This document shows, one piece after another, positions 20,968 through 28,705 of a DNA stretch of 64,000 bases (its first letter is position 1; each line of letters begins with the position of its first letter). The position numbers were made by a program, and so were the translations under genes. Under the pieces are notes generated by a model. The model was not told where the DNA came from. It did no database searches and was given only the letters and a program-made list of their open reading frames with translations. The DNA is from Mesorhizobium australicum WSM2073 (GTDB lineage Bacteria; Pseudomonadota; Alphaproteobacteria; Rhizobiales; Rhizobiaceae), in contig NC_019973.1 of assembly GCF_000230995.2 (NCBI RefSeq), positions 744,001-808,000 on the forward strand. Direction: 5' to 3'.

Positions 20968-21325
20968 TTTGTTTTCAGTTTGTGTTAACCATGTTCCGCT
21001 TTTGCAGCCGGGTACAACCGGCGCGCAACCTGTGCGGCTGCCGGTTGCGCCAATGTTCCCGATTTGATCAAGGGTGGCGCCTCAAAGCCGGCGCTGTTCG
21101 CGCTCCCTGAGGTCAGCCGTCTGGGCCAGGACCCAATCCCGGAACAGCTTGATCTTAGGCGTGTTGCGGCGGCTTTCGGAATGCACCGGCCAGTAGCCGC
21201 TCCATGCGCTCACCTCACTTGTTCCTGTAATGTTCTTGCCCTGGGCTGAAATCTGTGGTTGTCTTGCGTTGACGTCGCTCGCGGCCCGTTAAGGGGCAAG
21301 GGCGAGCCGGCAGCGGGGGCAGACA
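20968..21325. other. Intergenic region gshB-comM
   Basis: About 360 nt. Holds an 8-bp inverted repeat (CAACCGGC at 21015 with GCCGGTTG at 21040) without a T-run, and the LysR remnant listed separately at 21082-21208. No intact gene was seen. Confidence 0.5.
21082..21208 (-). pseudogene. Remnant of a LysR-family regulator C terminus
   Basis: The minus frame ending at a TGA (21082-21084) reads AWSGYWPVHSESRRNTPKIK then LFRDWVLAQTADL. This resembles the extreme C terminus of GcvA-like LysR regulators (YWLV-x-R-x3-P-x-I-x-FRDWL). Only about 40 codons remain: no helix-turn-helix, no effector domain and no start. It is a decayed end piece rather than a gene. Confidence 0.6.
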
Positions 21326-21966
21326 ATGGTGGCGCGGGTTCGTACGGTCGCTTTCCAGGGCATCGAGGCAGTGCCGGTCGACGTGCAGGTGATGATCGCG
21401 CCCGGCAAGGTCAACATGCATATCGTCGGCCTGCCAGACAAAGCGGTGGCGGAAAGCCGCGAGCGGGTGCAGGCGGCCTTGCATGCGTCGGGCCTGTCGA
21501 TGCCGTCGAAGAAGGTGACCGTCAACCTGGCGCCCGCCGATCTGCCGAAGGAAGGCAGCCACTACGATCTGCCGATCGCGCTCGGCTTGATGGCAGCCCT
21601 TGGCGCCATTCCGGGCGACATGCTGGCTGGCTATGTCGTGCTGGGCGAGCTGTCGCTCGACGGTACGATCACCGCCGTTGCCGGTGCCTTGCCGGCGGCG
21701 ATCGGCGCCAATGCCGAAGGCAAAGGGCTGATCTGTCCCTTCGCTTGCGGGCCGGAAGCGGCCTGGGCGGGGCGGGAATTCGACATTCTCGCGCCGCGCA
21801 GCCTGATTGCGATCGCCAATCATTTCCGCGGCACACAGGTGCTGTCGCGCCCGGAGGCCGGCATCCGCGCGGCGGCGCGCGACCTGCCCGACCTTGCCGA
21901 CATCAAGGGCCAGGAGACGGCGAAGCGGGCGCTGGAAGTGGCGGCCGCCGGCGGACACAATCTGCT
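21326..21966 (+). pseudogene. comM: comM (yifB) 5' part, interrupted by the element
   Basis: First 213 codons plus two bases of codon 214 of a Mg-chelatase-like AAA+ ATPase. ComM/YifB is a hexameric branch-migration helicase that helps integrate DNA during natural transformation. The fragment has the N-terminal Lon-like domain (VNMHIVGLPDKAVAESRERV, LPKEGSHYDLPIALG) and ends at AAGGHNLL, just before the Walker A loop. Reading continues into the element and stops at 22123, adding about 51 unrelated codons. Joined at CT to 35132, the frame is restored to 510 codons. The fragment alone lacks all ATPase motifs and should be inactive. Confidence 0.95.
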
Positions 21967-21991
21967 CATGCTATGTACGAAAGACCCCCAC
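21940..21991. other. attL: attL, left integration junction
   Basis: Host half-site 21940-21964, crossover dinucleotide CT at 21965-21966, element half-site 21967-21991. The element arm starts CATGCTATG and ends GACCCCCAC; both 9-mers recur as inverse complements in attR. The host arm carries GGCGGAC at 21950-21956, 8 nt from the CT. Confidence 0.9.
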
Positions 21992-22025
21992 TTCAGAAGC
22001 TGGATCAGTTGTTGGAGCGTGGCCT

Positions 22026-22922
22026 TCAGTTGGCATCCTTTCCGCCCTCGGGGCTATCTGGAGAGTTTCGGGCCTCAAGCTGGCGTAATCTATTTCTTAA
22101 GACGCGCCCACGTCCTAAATTGAGTTCTCCCCCAAGGTACTCAGCGACCCTCCTAAGACGATCCGCCACAGGATCAAGTCCTTCAATCTCGGGGTGCTTC
22201 TGCGTCAGAGTTTGTAACTCCACGGCACACTCAAATAAGTCTTCCCACACTCTATGATCTCGATCTGGAAAGTTTCTTTCATTGGCCAATGTCCGCCGTA
22301 GGTAAGAGACTGGCAAAAGCTCTTCTGGTTGCGAAAGCAGCTTTGTTTGGTTTCGATTTAACACAAGAAGTTCTTGAAGAATTGCATCAAAAGCCTCAAT
22401 GCCGCCAGCAGTCCCTTTAGCAGCAGGTACCTTTGTTGTCTCCTCAATACCTGCTTTCAATTCTTGCTCGATGCTGGGCCAGAGACCGTCTATAGATTTC
22501 TCAATGCGATCAACTGGAACAGCCTCATTTCCTACGCGCTCGTTGATGTCTCTGAGTAGCCGCTTGAAATCGCTTATTTCGGCAGTGACCGCGTTGAACT
22601 GCGTAAGCGGTGGCGGAAGTTCGGAGGGTTTGACGCCTACAAGGAAGGGTGCGACTTGGGCATCTCCGACCGATTTAGAAAGCGCTCCAGCCTCGAATAA
22701 GATCCATGGGGCAAGCAGGTTGGACGGAGTTAGGCATAGAATACCAAAACTGTCCTTTGCAAGTTCATCGGTCAAATCGGCTTGCCAACGCCCACCCTTC
22801 TTTAGGTCCTCCGATGAAATGAATGGCCTCACACTCTGCAAGACGACAGGAAGCCATGTGTAGAGTGCTTTGGCGATAAGATGGCTCTTTGGACCTGACC
22901 AACTAATAAAGACGTTTGGCAT
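22026..22922 (-). CDS. Stand-alone TIR-domain protein
   Basis: A 298-residue protein whose N terminus (about 1-130) is a bacterial TIR domain: NVFISWSGPKS, then PFISSEDLKKGGRWQADL, and WILFEAG at 73-79, where Glu77 occupies the catalytic position of NAD-cleaving TIRs. The C-terminal 160 residues are helical and charged with no recognised domain. The ATG at 22922 has GGGGGAAG upstream; the TTG at 22937 is a less likely start. Bacterial TIR proteins often kill infected cells by NAD depletion, and that role is inferred here. Base composition is clearly lower in GC than the flanks. It is 58 nt from attL and reads outward. Confidence 0.82.
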   Translation of the reverse strand: MPNVFISWSGPKSHLIAKALYTWLPVVLQSVRPFISSEDLKKGGRWQADLTDELAKDSFGILCLTPSNLLAPWILFEAGALSKSVGDAQVAPFLVGVKPSELPPPLTQFNAVTAEISDFKRLLRDINERVGNEAVPVDRIEKSIDGLWPSIEQELKAGIEETTKVPAAKGTAGGIEAFDAILQELLVLNRNQTKLLSQPEELLPVSYLRRTLANERNFPDRDHRVWEDLFECAVELQTLTQKHPEIEGLDPVADRLRRVAEYLGGELNLGRGRVLRNRLRQLEARNSPDSPEGGKDAN

Positions 22923-23003
22923 GTTCGCTTCCCCCAAATCTGACGCATTAGCTTATAGGAAGAAACTTGCAAGAGAACCCCTGTGCGAACTTGGCACGCG
23001 AAC

Positions 23004-23540
23004 TATCCAAGGCCATGCGAAACTCCCCGGGGGCGCGATGGACCGAAGTCCTGCCTCATCCATTCTGGGATACGCCGATCGGAGATGATGCCTTGCAGGT
23101 CTCGGGCCATCTTTCGGGCAGATTTGTTTCTTTTGCCCCGGTTCCTGTACCGATGCTCCCCTGCTTGAACGTAGGCCCGAAAGACCTGACGCCGGTCCTC
23201 TCGAGCCAGTCGGATGCCATGCGTCGGTTCGCCTCAGAGGCGATCCAGCGGTATCTTGCAGGGTCCGCCCAGGCGTCACCTTAGCGGTGATCGTGGTGAG
23301 CCCGAGGTCCTGACTGGCTCGGCACGGTGCCATCCGTCAATCAAGATAAAGCCCTTGGTTTCATCCGTTGGGTCCACCCGCGCAATGGTGACCGGAGGAA
23401 CTCGACCCCAGCTTCATTTTTTCCGTGTAGTCCTTGACGTCCCCAGCTTTCGTGTTCGTGCTGATTTGTGTTGCTGGGTCCAGTATGAGGCCATCAAGGC
23501 GAACGCTTGTGATTGCGCGGTTGGTGAGATGATGGCTCAT
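23004..23540 (-). pseudogene. Frameshifted ParB-like N-domain gene
   Basis: No single frame is long, but joining frames gives a coherent ParB/sulfiredoxin-like protein. From ATG 23540: MSHHLTNRAITSVRLDGLIL, DPATQISTNTKAGDVKDYTE, KM, then (shift) AGVEF, (shift) PPVTIARVDPTDETKG, FILIDGWHRAE, (shift) LGLTTITAKVTPGRTLQDT, (shift) YRWIASEANRR, (shift) EDRRQVFRAYVQAGEHRYRN and RKMARDLQGIISDRRIPEWM, ending at a TAG at 23004. The ILIDGWHR block is the conserved ParB-type motif and the tail resembles the EWM/DF end of plasmid ParB-like proteins. At least four single-base indels are needed, so the gene is dead unless the sequence has errors. Its start overlaps the end of the Cys/His gene by 47 nt. Confidence 0.78.
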
Positions 23541-24267
23541 TACGCTTGACGTCCTTCAGTGCTGGTAAGTCGCTTTGCAGTACGTTCGGCAACTCATGCC
23601 TATCAACGATTAATTCGACAGCGCGCTCTATCGCCTCGCCAACGTGCCTCAGGACACGGCCGCGTGACCTCGGGTAGACGTGAAGCTCGGTCGCGCCGGA
23701 ACCGTCTCCCCACCTCTTGTGCGTCCCTGAAGCTATGCGATGAACCAGCTTCGCAGCCTGAACGCGCTTGAACTCCGCCTTTAGGTCCGCTTGGGGGTCG
23801 TCCCGAACAATCATCTCGATCGCGAGCCAAGCCGCCACCACCCTACGAGGGTCCACTGCGGCCTTTCGGAGCCTCGCCCAAGCGGCCTTGGCGCGGTCCT
23901 GAGGAGACAGCCCGCGAAGCCTGAACGCCTCCACATGCGGCCCTGAGGTCTGCATCAAGGTGGCCACGCGGTCGACCGCATTGGCGACGTAGGGGTCTCT
24001 CAGGTTCGCTTCGATCCATGACAGTGCAGCGTCCCGGTAAGGGTTGATCTCTCGAGCTCCGTAGGACGTCTTATAGGGGCTCCCGTGACGCGCGTAGTGA
24101 TCGGCATGGGAGCGGCAGAACCGCGTGTCCAGTCCGTCTCCTGTGCCCGCGCGGGCCGGCCTGCCGCACCCGACCACACGGCATCGGGTGAACATCGCGC
24201 TGGGTTCTGAAGCACGGGATTTGACCTCGGCCCTGCGTTCACGCTTGCGGATCAGCTTCGCAGTCAA
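23494..24267 (-). CDS. Cys/His-rich protein of the element, unknown function
   Basis: Up to 257 residues from a TTG at 24267, or 233 from the ATG at 24195 (MFTRCRVVGCG). A probable zinc site is formed by CRVVGCG ... RFCRSHADHYARHG near residues 29-55 of the long form. The rest is helical and Arg-rich (AAWARLRKAAVDPRRVVAAW), with a basic tail. A DNA-binding or replication role is possible but not shown. It precedes the decayed ParB-like gene in what looks like a five-gene minus-strand block running from the recombinase at 27057. Confidence 0.6.
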   Translation of the reverse strand: MTAKLIRKRERRAEVKSRASEPSAMFTRCRVVGCGRPARAGTGDGLDTRFCRSHADHYARHGSPYKTSYGAREINPYRDAALSWIEANLRDPYVANAVDRVATLMQTSGPHVEAFRLRGLSPQDRAKAAWARLRKAAVDPRRVVAAWLAIEMIVRDDPQADLKAEFKRVQAAKLVHRIASGTHKRWGDGSGATELHVYPRSRGRVLRHVGEAIERAVELIVDRHELPNVLQSDLPALKDVKRNEPSSHQPRNHKRSP

Positions 24268-24429
24268 TCTCGGGTCCCCCTGAGGGGAGCCCCGGGTGAA
24301 TACCTATGGGACAGTGAGGGTTCACATGATGGAGAATGGAGGGAGATCATGGACAGGATAGATACCTAAATGGACATGGGTGTAAGGGACTGAATGTAGC
24401 GATAGCCCTCAGGATGTAGGGGCGATTGG

Positions 24430-25746
24430 TCATAGGGCCTCGCCCCCTGACTGGGTGACAATCCCTTCGACACCTGTCATCCGCCGGAACACGGAGAGCA
24501 TCACCTCCCTCGCCGTCGCAGCGGCGGACGCAGGGACCATCACGGCGTCATGGATCGGTAACGCTGTGATCCCTCTGGCCTTCATGATCCGCAACACCTC
24601 CACCATGATCTGGCTTTCGATGAACTGGACGTCGTGACCAAGTCCGCGATGAAAGCGATCCCTGATCAGTTCGTGCTTCTGCTCGATGGCCGCGACCACC
24701 TCGGCGATCTTGTCACCCCGGCGAAACAGCTTGCGTGTGTCCTGGGGGAACCTTTCAAGAGGCTTCTCGGCGAAGATCATCGCACTCATGACACGCTTGA
24801 TCCCGTCGCGCTGCTGAACGTAGCCCCACAGGTGGTAGAGGTCGTCCGAGGTCGGCTTGTGCCCTGCCATACCGTAGAGGATGCGAGCGCCAGCCTGACC
24901 GTAGTCCAACTCGACGGCCTTCTCGCCGCTGATGCGCAGGCCGGTCTGTCTCTCATCTTTGCGAAGTTGTTGCCAGAACCCGCCGAACAGCCTGCCGCCC
25001 CTGTCAAAGCGACCTTGTGTGAACACCCGCCGCAGTCTTCGGTCCCGCAGGGCGATGGGCGTGTGAGGCCATGCGATGCCAATCCAGTCGAACTTGAGGT
25101 CGGCTTCATGGAGCCACTGGTTGATCTCGGCCATCTGCGTCCGGTAGCCGTCGGTCGCACCATCGTCCGGGTAGTCGAGACGCTCGCCGTCGTCCCAGAA
25201 ATCGGCGCGGTCCTTCAACCTCTTCAGAATGATGGTCTCGCCGGTCTGGTGCGTATCCAGATCGTCAAGGTCGACCTCGTGTTCGGCGATGCGGTCGAGG
25301 AGCCGCTGTCCCGGCCGGATGACAGTGGACCGGGATGCGCCCTGAACGTCGGCGGCGATGTCTTGCTCGACGTATGCCATCTCCGGCTTCGACAAGAGGT
25401 CGAGGATGGCCGGAAACGCTTTGCTGTAGACGGCAGGCCGATAGCGGCTCTTCGCCCCGAGAACACGGTTGGAGCGGGTGACGAAGATGCCTGATCCGCC
25501 GACCAGTTGCCCATGGATGAGGTCCGACAGTATGGCCTCGACCGTTTGCTCGAACGTCTCTTGGTCTCTGGGGCGCCTCTTGTTGCGCCTGAGGCCGAAA
25601 CGATCCTCGTAGGTAGAGAGGAGCCCTATGGCTTCCCTGACGATGCCCTTGGAGTTCTCCGAGGCGGCAAAACGGTGGGGATTGAATGGGCGGTCGCGTC
25701 CAACGTCCTCGTCTTCCGATCCGCCGACTGTAATACGCTGATCCAT
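24430..25746 (-). CDS. Putative family-A DNA polymerase-like protein
   Basis: A 438-residue protein with motifs matching the palm and fingers of family-A polymerases. Motif A is VELDYGQAGARILYG with Asp281 (compare DYSQIELR in Pol I). Motif B is RDGIKRVMS with Arg313, Lys317 and Ser321 in the R-x3-K-x3 spacing of the Pol I O-helix. Motif C is LPIHDAVMV with His399-Asp400 (compare VHDE). A GRLFGGFWQQL block lies at 251-261. No 3'-5' or 5'-3' exonuclease motifs are visible, and the 280-residue N-terminal half is unlike a Pol I thumb. It may copy element DNA or fill gaps. The assignment is from motifs only and needs a profile search. Confidence 0.6.
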   Translation of the reverse strand: MDQRITVGGSEDEDVGRDRPFNPHRFAASENSKGIVREAIGLLSTYEDRFGLRRNKRRPRDQETFEQTVEAILSDLIHGQLVGGSGIFVTRSNRVLGAKSRYRPAVYSKAFPAILDLLSKPEMAYVEQDIAADVQGASRSTVIRPGQRLLDRIAEHEVDLDDLDTHQTGETIILKRLKDRADFWDDGERLDYPDDGATDGYRTQMAEINQWLHEADLKFDWIGIAWPHTPIALRDRRLRRVFTQGRFDRGGRLFGGFWQQLRKDERQTGLRISGEKAVELDYGQAGARILYGMAGHKPTSDDLYHLWGYVQQRDGIKRVMSAMIFAEKPLERFPQDTRKLFRRGDKIAEVVAAIEQKHELIRDRFHRGLGHDVQFIESQIMVEVLRIMKARGITALPIHDAVMVPASAAATAREVMLSVFRRMTGVEGIVTQSGGEAL

Positions 25747-25822
25747 TCACTTCCAAACACGGTCAAACTGGCCACCCCGCACTGACGGGGAGGCGGGCAT
25801 CTATCAGGGAACGACGCGAGCC

Positions 25823-26419
25823 TCAAACAACAAATGATGGTCCATCAGCGTCGGGGCCAATCCAGTCATTCTGTTTGCGTGTCGAAGCGCGGCTGCGGAT
25901 GATAGCGGCGAGGTCGTCAGCCTCTCTCATCAGCTTGAACACCTCGGAGCGGATTTCAAGAAATCGACTTAGCTCGGCGTGCGTGTGGTGCCTCATGTCG
26001 TCAGAGGTAATTGGCGCGGGGTCTGCCATGCTGAGGAACCTCTCGAAGTTGGCCACCCGCTCATGCTCGTCAGGCGGCGCCAGCAATCGCAGCCAGTCGC
26101 GCCATGGCTTCTGTCCCTTCCTCTCGTTGCAGGTGCGGCAACATGGGACGAGGTTCCTTATCCGGTGCCCGTGCCCTGAGAACTCTCCAGCGATCACACG
26201 GTTGAACACATGATCCCATGTTTGGGCCGTGTGCCCACAGTACGCGCAGACCAAGTCGCCATCAGGGTCCTGACCGAGGTCGCGAAGGGCGGCTGCAACC
26301 TCTTCTCGCGAGAACTCGTCATACGGCGCCAGGGCGGAAGCGAAGGCATTGGAGAACGTACTCTTCCGCTGCATGATGCTCTGGTGTCGGAGGTACTTCT
26401 TGACGCTGTCGAGCCTCAT
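25823..26419 (-). CDS. HNH endonuclease family protein
   Basis: A 198-residue protein. The HNH core is CAYCGHTAQTWDHVFNR (about 58-74) followed by LVPCCRTCNERKGQKPW (about 90-106): two CxxC zinc pairs, catalytic DH and the closing N-x3-K of HNH enzymes. The C-terminal part is helical. The start overlaps the recombinase stop by 4 nt (ATGA), so translation is coupled. The role could be element mobility, replication or host-DNA attack; sequence does not decide. Confidence 0.85.
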   Translation of the reverse strand: MRLDSVKKYLRHQSIMQRKSTFSNAFASALAPYDEFSREEVAAALRDLGQDPDGDLVCAYCGHTAQTWDHVFNRVIAGEFSGHGHRIRNLVPCCRTCNERKGQKPWRDWLRLLAPPDEHERVANFERFLSMADPAPITSDDMRHHTHAELSRFLEIRSEVFKLMREADDLAAIIRSRASTRKQNDWIGPDADGPSFVV

Positions 26420-27057
26420 GACGCACGGCCCTCGGGCTCGTCGAGAGGGACGAGGCGCTTAGCCAGCTTTGCAAGCGTCGACCGGGAACAGTTGGTCGCC
26501 CTCACTATGGTGTTCCAGCTCTGCCCTTTCCGCAGCATTTCCAAGATGGCCTGGTTGCGCTCTGCGTCCTCGGGGCGACCCTTCATGCGCCCCTCGGCCT
26601 TCGCCTTGGCGATCCCTTGAGCCTGCCTGCGGCGTCGGTCGTCATAGTCCTTCCGGGCGATGGCGGCGAGCATGTCGAGCAGCATCCCGTTGATCGCGTC
26701 GAACATGCGCCCGGTGAATGCGTCCTCGCTCTTCATCATCATGTGCGAGGTCGGCAAGTCCAGCGCCACGACCTTCACCTCTCGGTCCTTGATCTCTCGC
26801 TTGAGTTGGTCCCAGTCCTTGTCAGACAGGCGGCTCAGCCGGTCGACCTGTTCGGTGAGCAGAATGTCGCCGGGCTTGCTGTCCCTCAGCAACCGAAACA
26901 GCTCCGGCCTGTGCAATGATGCGCCGCTCTCGTTCTCCTCGTAGGTGGCCGCGAGGGTCAGCCCTCGCTCCTTGCAGAACGCCTCCAGGTCTCCTCGGGC
27001 GCGCCCCGCGTCCTGTTCCTTAGTCGAGGCCCTGAGGTAGGCTCGAATGAATGTCAT
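26416..27057 (-). CDS. Small serine recombinase (resolvase/invertase family)
   Basis: A 213-residue recombinase. Nucleophile Ser11 sits in AYLRASTKEQ; later motifs are EENESGASLHRPELFRLL, ILLTEQVDRLSRL and VALDLPTSHMM, and a C-terminal helix-turn-helix (WNTIVRATNCSRSTLAKL) binds DNA. The ATG at 27057 has GGAGG five nt upstream. It is of resolvase size and distinct from the large integrase at the right end. Repeated GGTTCG half-sites lie directly upstream, suggesting a res site or self-regulation. Confidence 0.93.
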   Translation of the reverse strand: MTFIRAYLRASTKEQDAGRARGDLEAFCKERGLTLAATYEENESGASLHRPELFRLLRDSKPGDILLTEQVDRLSRLSDKDWDQLKREIKDREVKVVALDLPTSHMMMKSEDAFTGRMFDAINGMLLDMLAAIARKDYDDRRRRQAQGIAKAKAEGRMKGRPEDAERNQAILEMLRKGQSWNTIVRATNCSRSTLAKLAKRLVPLDEPEGRAS

Positions 27058-27067
27058 GGTGCCCTCC

Positions 27068-27178
27068 AGTTCGGTTTGACTGGTTCGCTAATAGATGGTT
27101 CGGTATGACTGGTCAAGGGGCATTTATCGAACCAGCCTCGATCCGGTTCGGAAAGGGCACACCTGAGAGAACCAGTCG
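27068..27178. promoter_or_regulatory. Cluster of GGTTCG half-sites, candidate res site/operator
   Basis: Within 110 nt upstream of the small recombinase are six related words in both orientations: GACTGGTTCG (27079), TGGTTCGG (27096), GACTGGTC (27107), TCGAACCAG (27127), CCGGTTCGG (27143) and GAACCAGTC (27169). This arrangement is typical of subsites bound by resolvase dimers, which also repress their own gene. Confidence 0.6.
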
Positions 27179-27186
27179 TGAGGGCG

Positions 27187-28290
27187 TCAGTTGAAAAGTC
27201 GCCGCTTCAGTTCTGTACAGGCCCCTTCAAGACCCGGGAACATCGACGCGGCAGTAATACCCATGAGGCGAAGCTCCCGCTCGACGGTTTCGCGTTCAGA
27301 CCTCAGCAGATCAAACACCCGCAGGAAACGATAGCCAGTGTCCGCCTCTCTGGCTCGGATGTACGTCTCGATGTCGTCGACGTTCGTCACAGTCGAGAGC
27401 GACTGTTGGGGTATGGCCCGCTCGTTCTCGATCGCCAGCGCCTCAAGAAGGGAAAAATGCGGTCTACACAGCGTCAGGTACTGAAGTTGCGGATAGCGGG
27501 CTGCCCACTCTCTGCGGTCGAACATCAGGATGCGAACCTTGCGGCTGTCTGCGCTGGGACGCGGATCGCCCGTGAAGGCAAAATACGCGGCAACAAATGG
27601 CGAATGGGACCAGTCCAAGAGAGGTGTTGGAAATCCGTGGTGCTGGGCAAGGTTGAGAAACGCCCCCATCTGGCGCGGGTCGTTGAGATCGAACAAGTGC
27701 CGCGTCTGAGCGGTCAGAACACGGTGAAGCATCGGGACGTCCTTGAAGAGGTAAAGCAAAAGGTCCTTGCGCCGAGTTCTGTGAAACGCCGTCCTGAGCC
27801 TATGCCCCATGCTCTGACCACGAAAAATGAACCGATCGGGCTCAAGGTTGGTCGCGAACTTCTTGAACTGCGCCCAGGTCCTGATGCCTCGTTCGCCCTT
27901 ATAGGTCGAGGGCTTGGCGGCCTTGCTGGGCCATAGGGTGGCTGTTCCTTGCGTTCCCGCACTGGAGGTCCAGGTGATGTTCAAGGTGCGCTGCCCAGCC
28001 TGCAGGGTCATTTGCACAGTCGCGGGGAAGGTGACCCCGGGGAAACGCGCGGTTGCCTCTGCCAAGGGCATCAAGCGCGCCTCGGTGGGATGGAGTAGCT
28101 CGACCGGAAGGGTAGCCGTTTGCCGAGCGACGTTGCCGGGAAGGTCGAACCTCACCAGAACTCCCGGTAGGCCGGAAGCGTCGTAGGCATAGGCCGAACC
28201 CACGACGCGCTGGCCTTGCCTATCGGCATCGAACACCACCTCGCCGCTGTTTGTGCCTTGGAAACTCCCCTGCCACTGTCCGTACAGCAT
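27187..28290 (-). CDS. FRG-domain protein with N-terminal beta domain
   Basis: A 367-residue protein from the ATG at 28290, preceded by a G-rich ribosome site; the open frame reaches 28383 but the extra part is low complexity. Residues about 1-125 look like a beta-sandwich (GQWQGSFQGTNSGEVVF, VVGSAYAYD). The FRG domain follows: FIFRGQ at about 154-159 and LAQHHGFPTPLLDWSHSPF at about 214-232, the name-giving and best conserved blocks. FRG proteins are frequent in defence islands, but their activity is not well established. Transcribed divergently from the plus-strand cargo operon. Confidence 0.8.
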   Translation of the reverse strand: MLYGQWQGSFQGTNSGEVVFDADRQGQRVVGSAYAYDASGLPGVLVRFDLPGNVARQTATLPVELLHPTEARLMPLAEATARFPGVTFPATVQMTLQAGQRTLNITWTSSAGTQGTATLWPSKAAKPSTYKGERGIRTWAQFKKFATNLEPDRFIFRGQSMGHRLRTAFHRTRRKDLLLYLFKDVPMLHRVLTAQTRHLFDLNDPRQMGAFLNLAQHHGFPTPLLDWSHSPFVAAYFAFTGDPRPSADSRKVRILMFDRREWAARYPQLQYLTLCRPHFSLLEALAIENERAIPQQSLSTVTNVDDIETYIRAREADTGYRFLRVFDLLRSERETVERELRLMGITAASMFPGLEGACTELKRRLFN

Positions 28291-28705
28291 TCCCACCCCC
28301 GCATCTCCCGGGACCATTGTGTCCCATAGTCGGCAACTCCGACAAGCCCTCGACCCAGGTGGGCAGGGGTACGGGGGGATCATTCCGCGTGCCGTTCATT
28401 CGATCCCCCGCTCGAAAGTTTGCGCCAAACATTTCGACCTCCCAAATCGAGCCCGATGGCAAACAAAAGGCGGGTGGAGGGTCTGGGACCTTAACTCCGA
28501 CCGGCCGGATGAACATGGAGGTCACCCTGCGGCTGACCTGACGCAGCTCTACGCGGCCGACCTTATCTCGATGTTGACCACTCCCAAAACGAAACGCAGG
28601 ATCACCAGAGGGCACATCGCCTAAGAGTTGCCCCAGACTGTTCATTGTGCAGTTGATCCGTCGTACAAACTTGCTACTACTGTTGCGCTTTGGCGGGGCC
28701 GAACA
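28291..28705. other. Divergent intergenic region inside the element
   Basis: About 415 nt between the FRG gene (minus) and the first exported-protein gene (plus). Short open frames on both strands overlap one another and none has a convincing start or recognisable sequence. It must hold the promoters of both operons; I could not pick a clear -35/-10 pair. Confidence 0.45.

Noticed and set aside
21967..22123. 51-codon tail fused to the comM 5' part
   Set aside because: It is element sequence read by chance; no domain, and it disappears on excision.
22967..23284. 105-codon plus-strand ORF in the element
   Set aside because: It lies opposite the frameshifted ParB-like gene, whose stitched protein is meaningful; this one is not.
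28220..28645. 141-codon minus-strand ORF between FRG and exported genes
   Set aside because: Overlaps the FRG start and two plus-strand frames; no ribosome site and no recognisable sequence.
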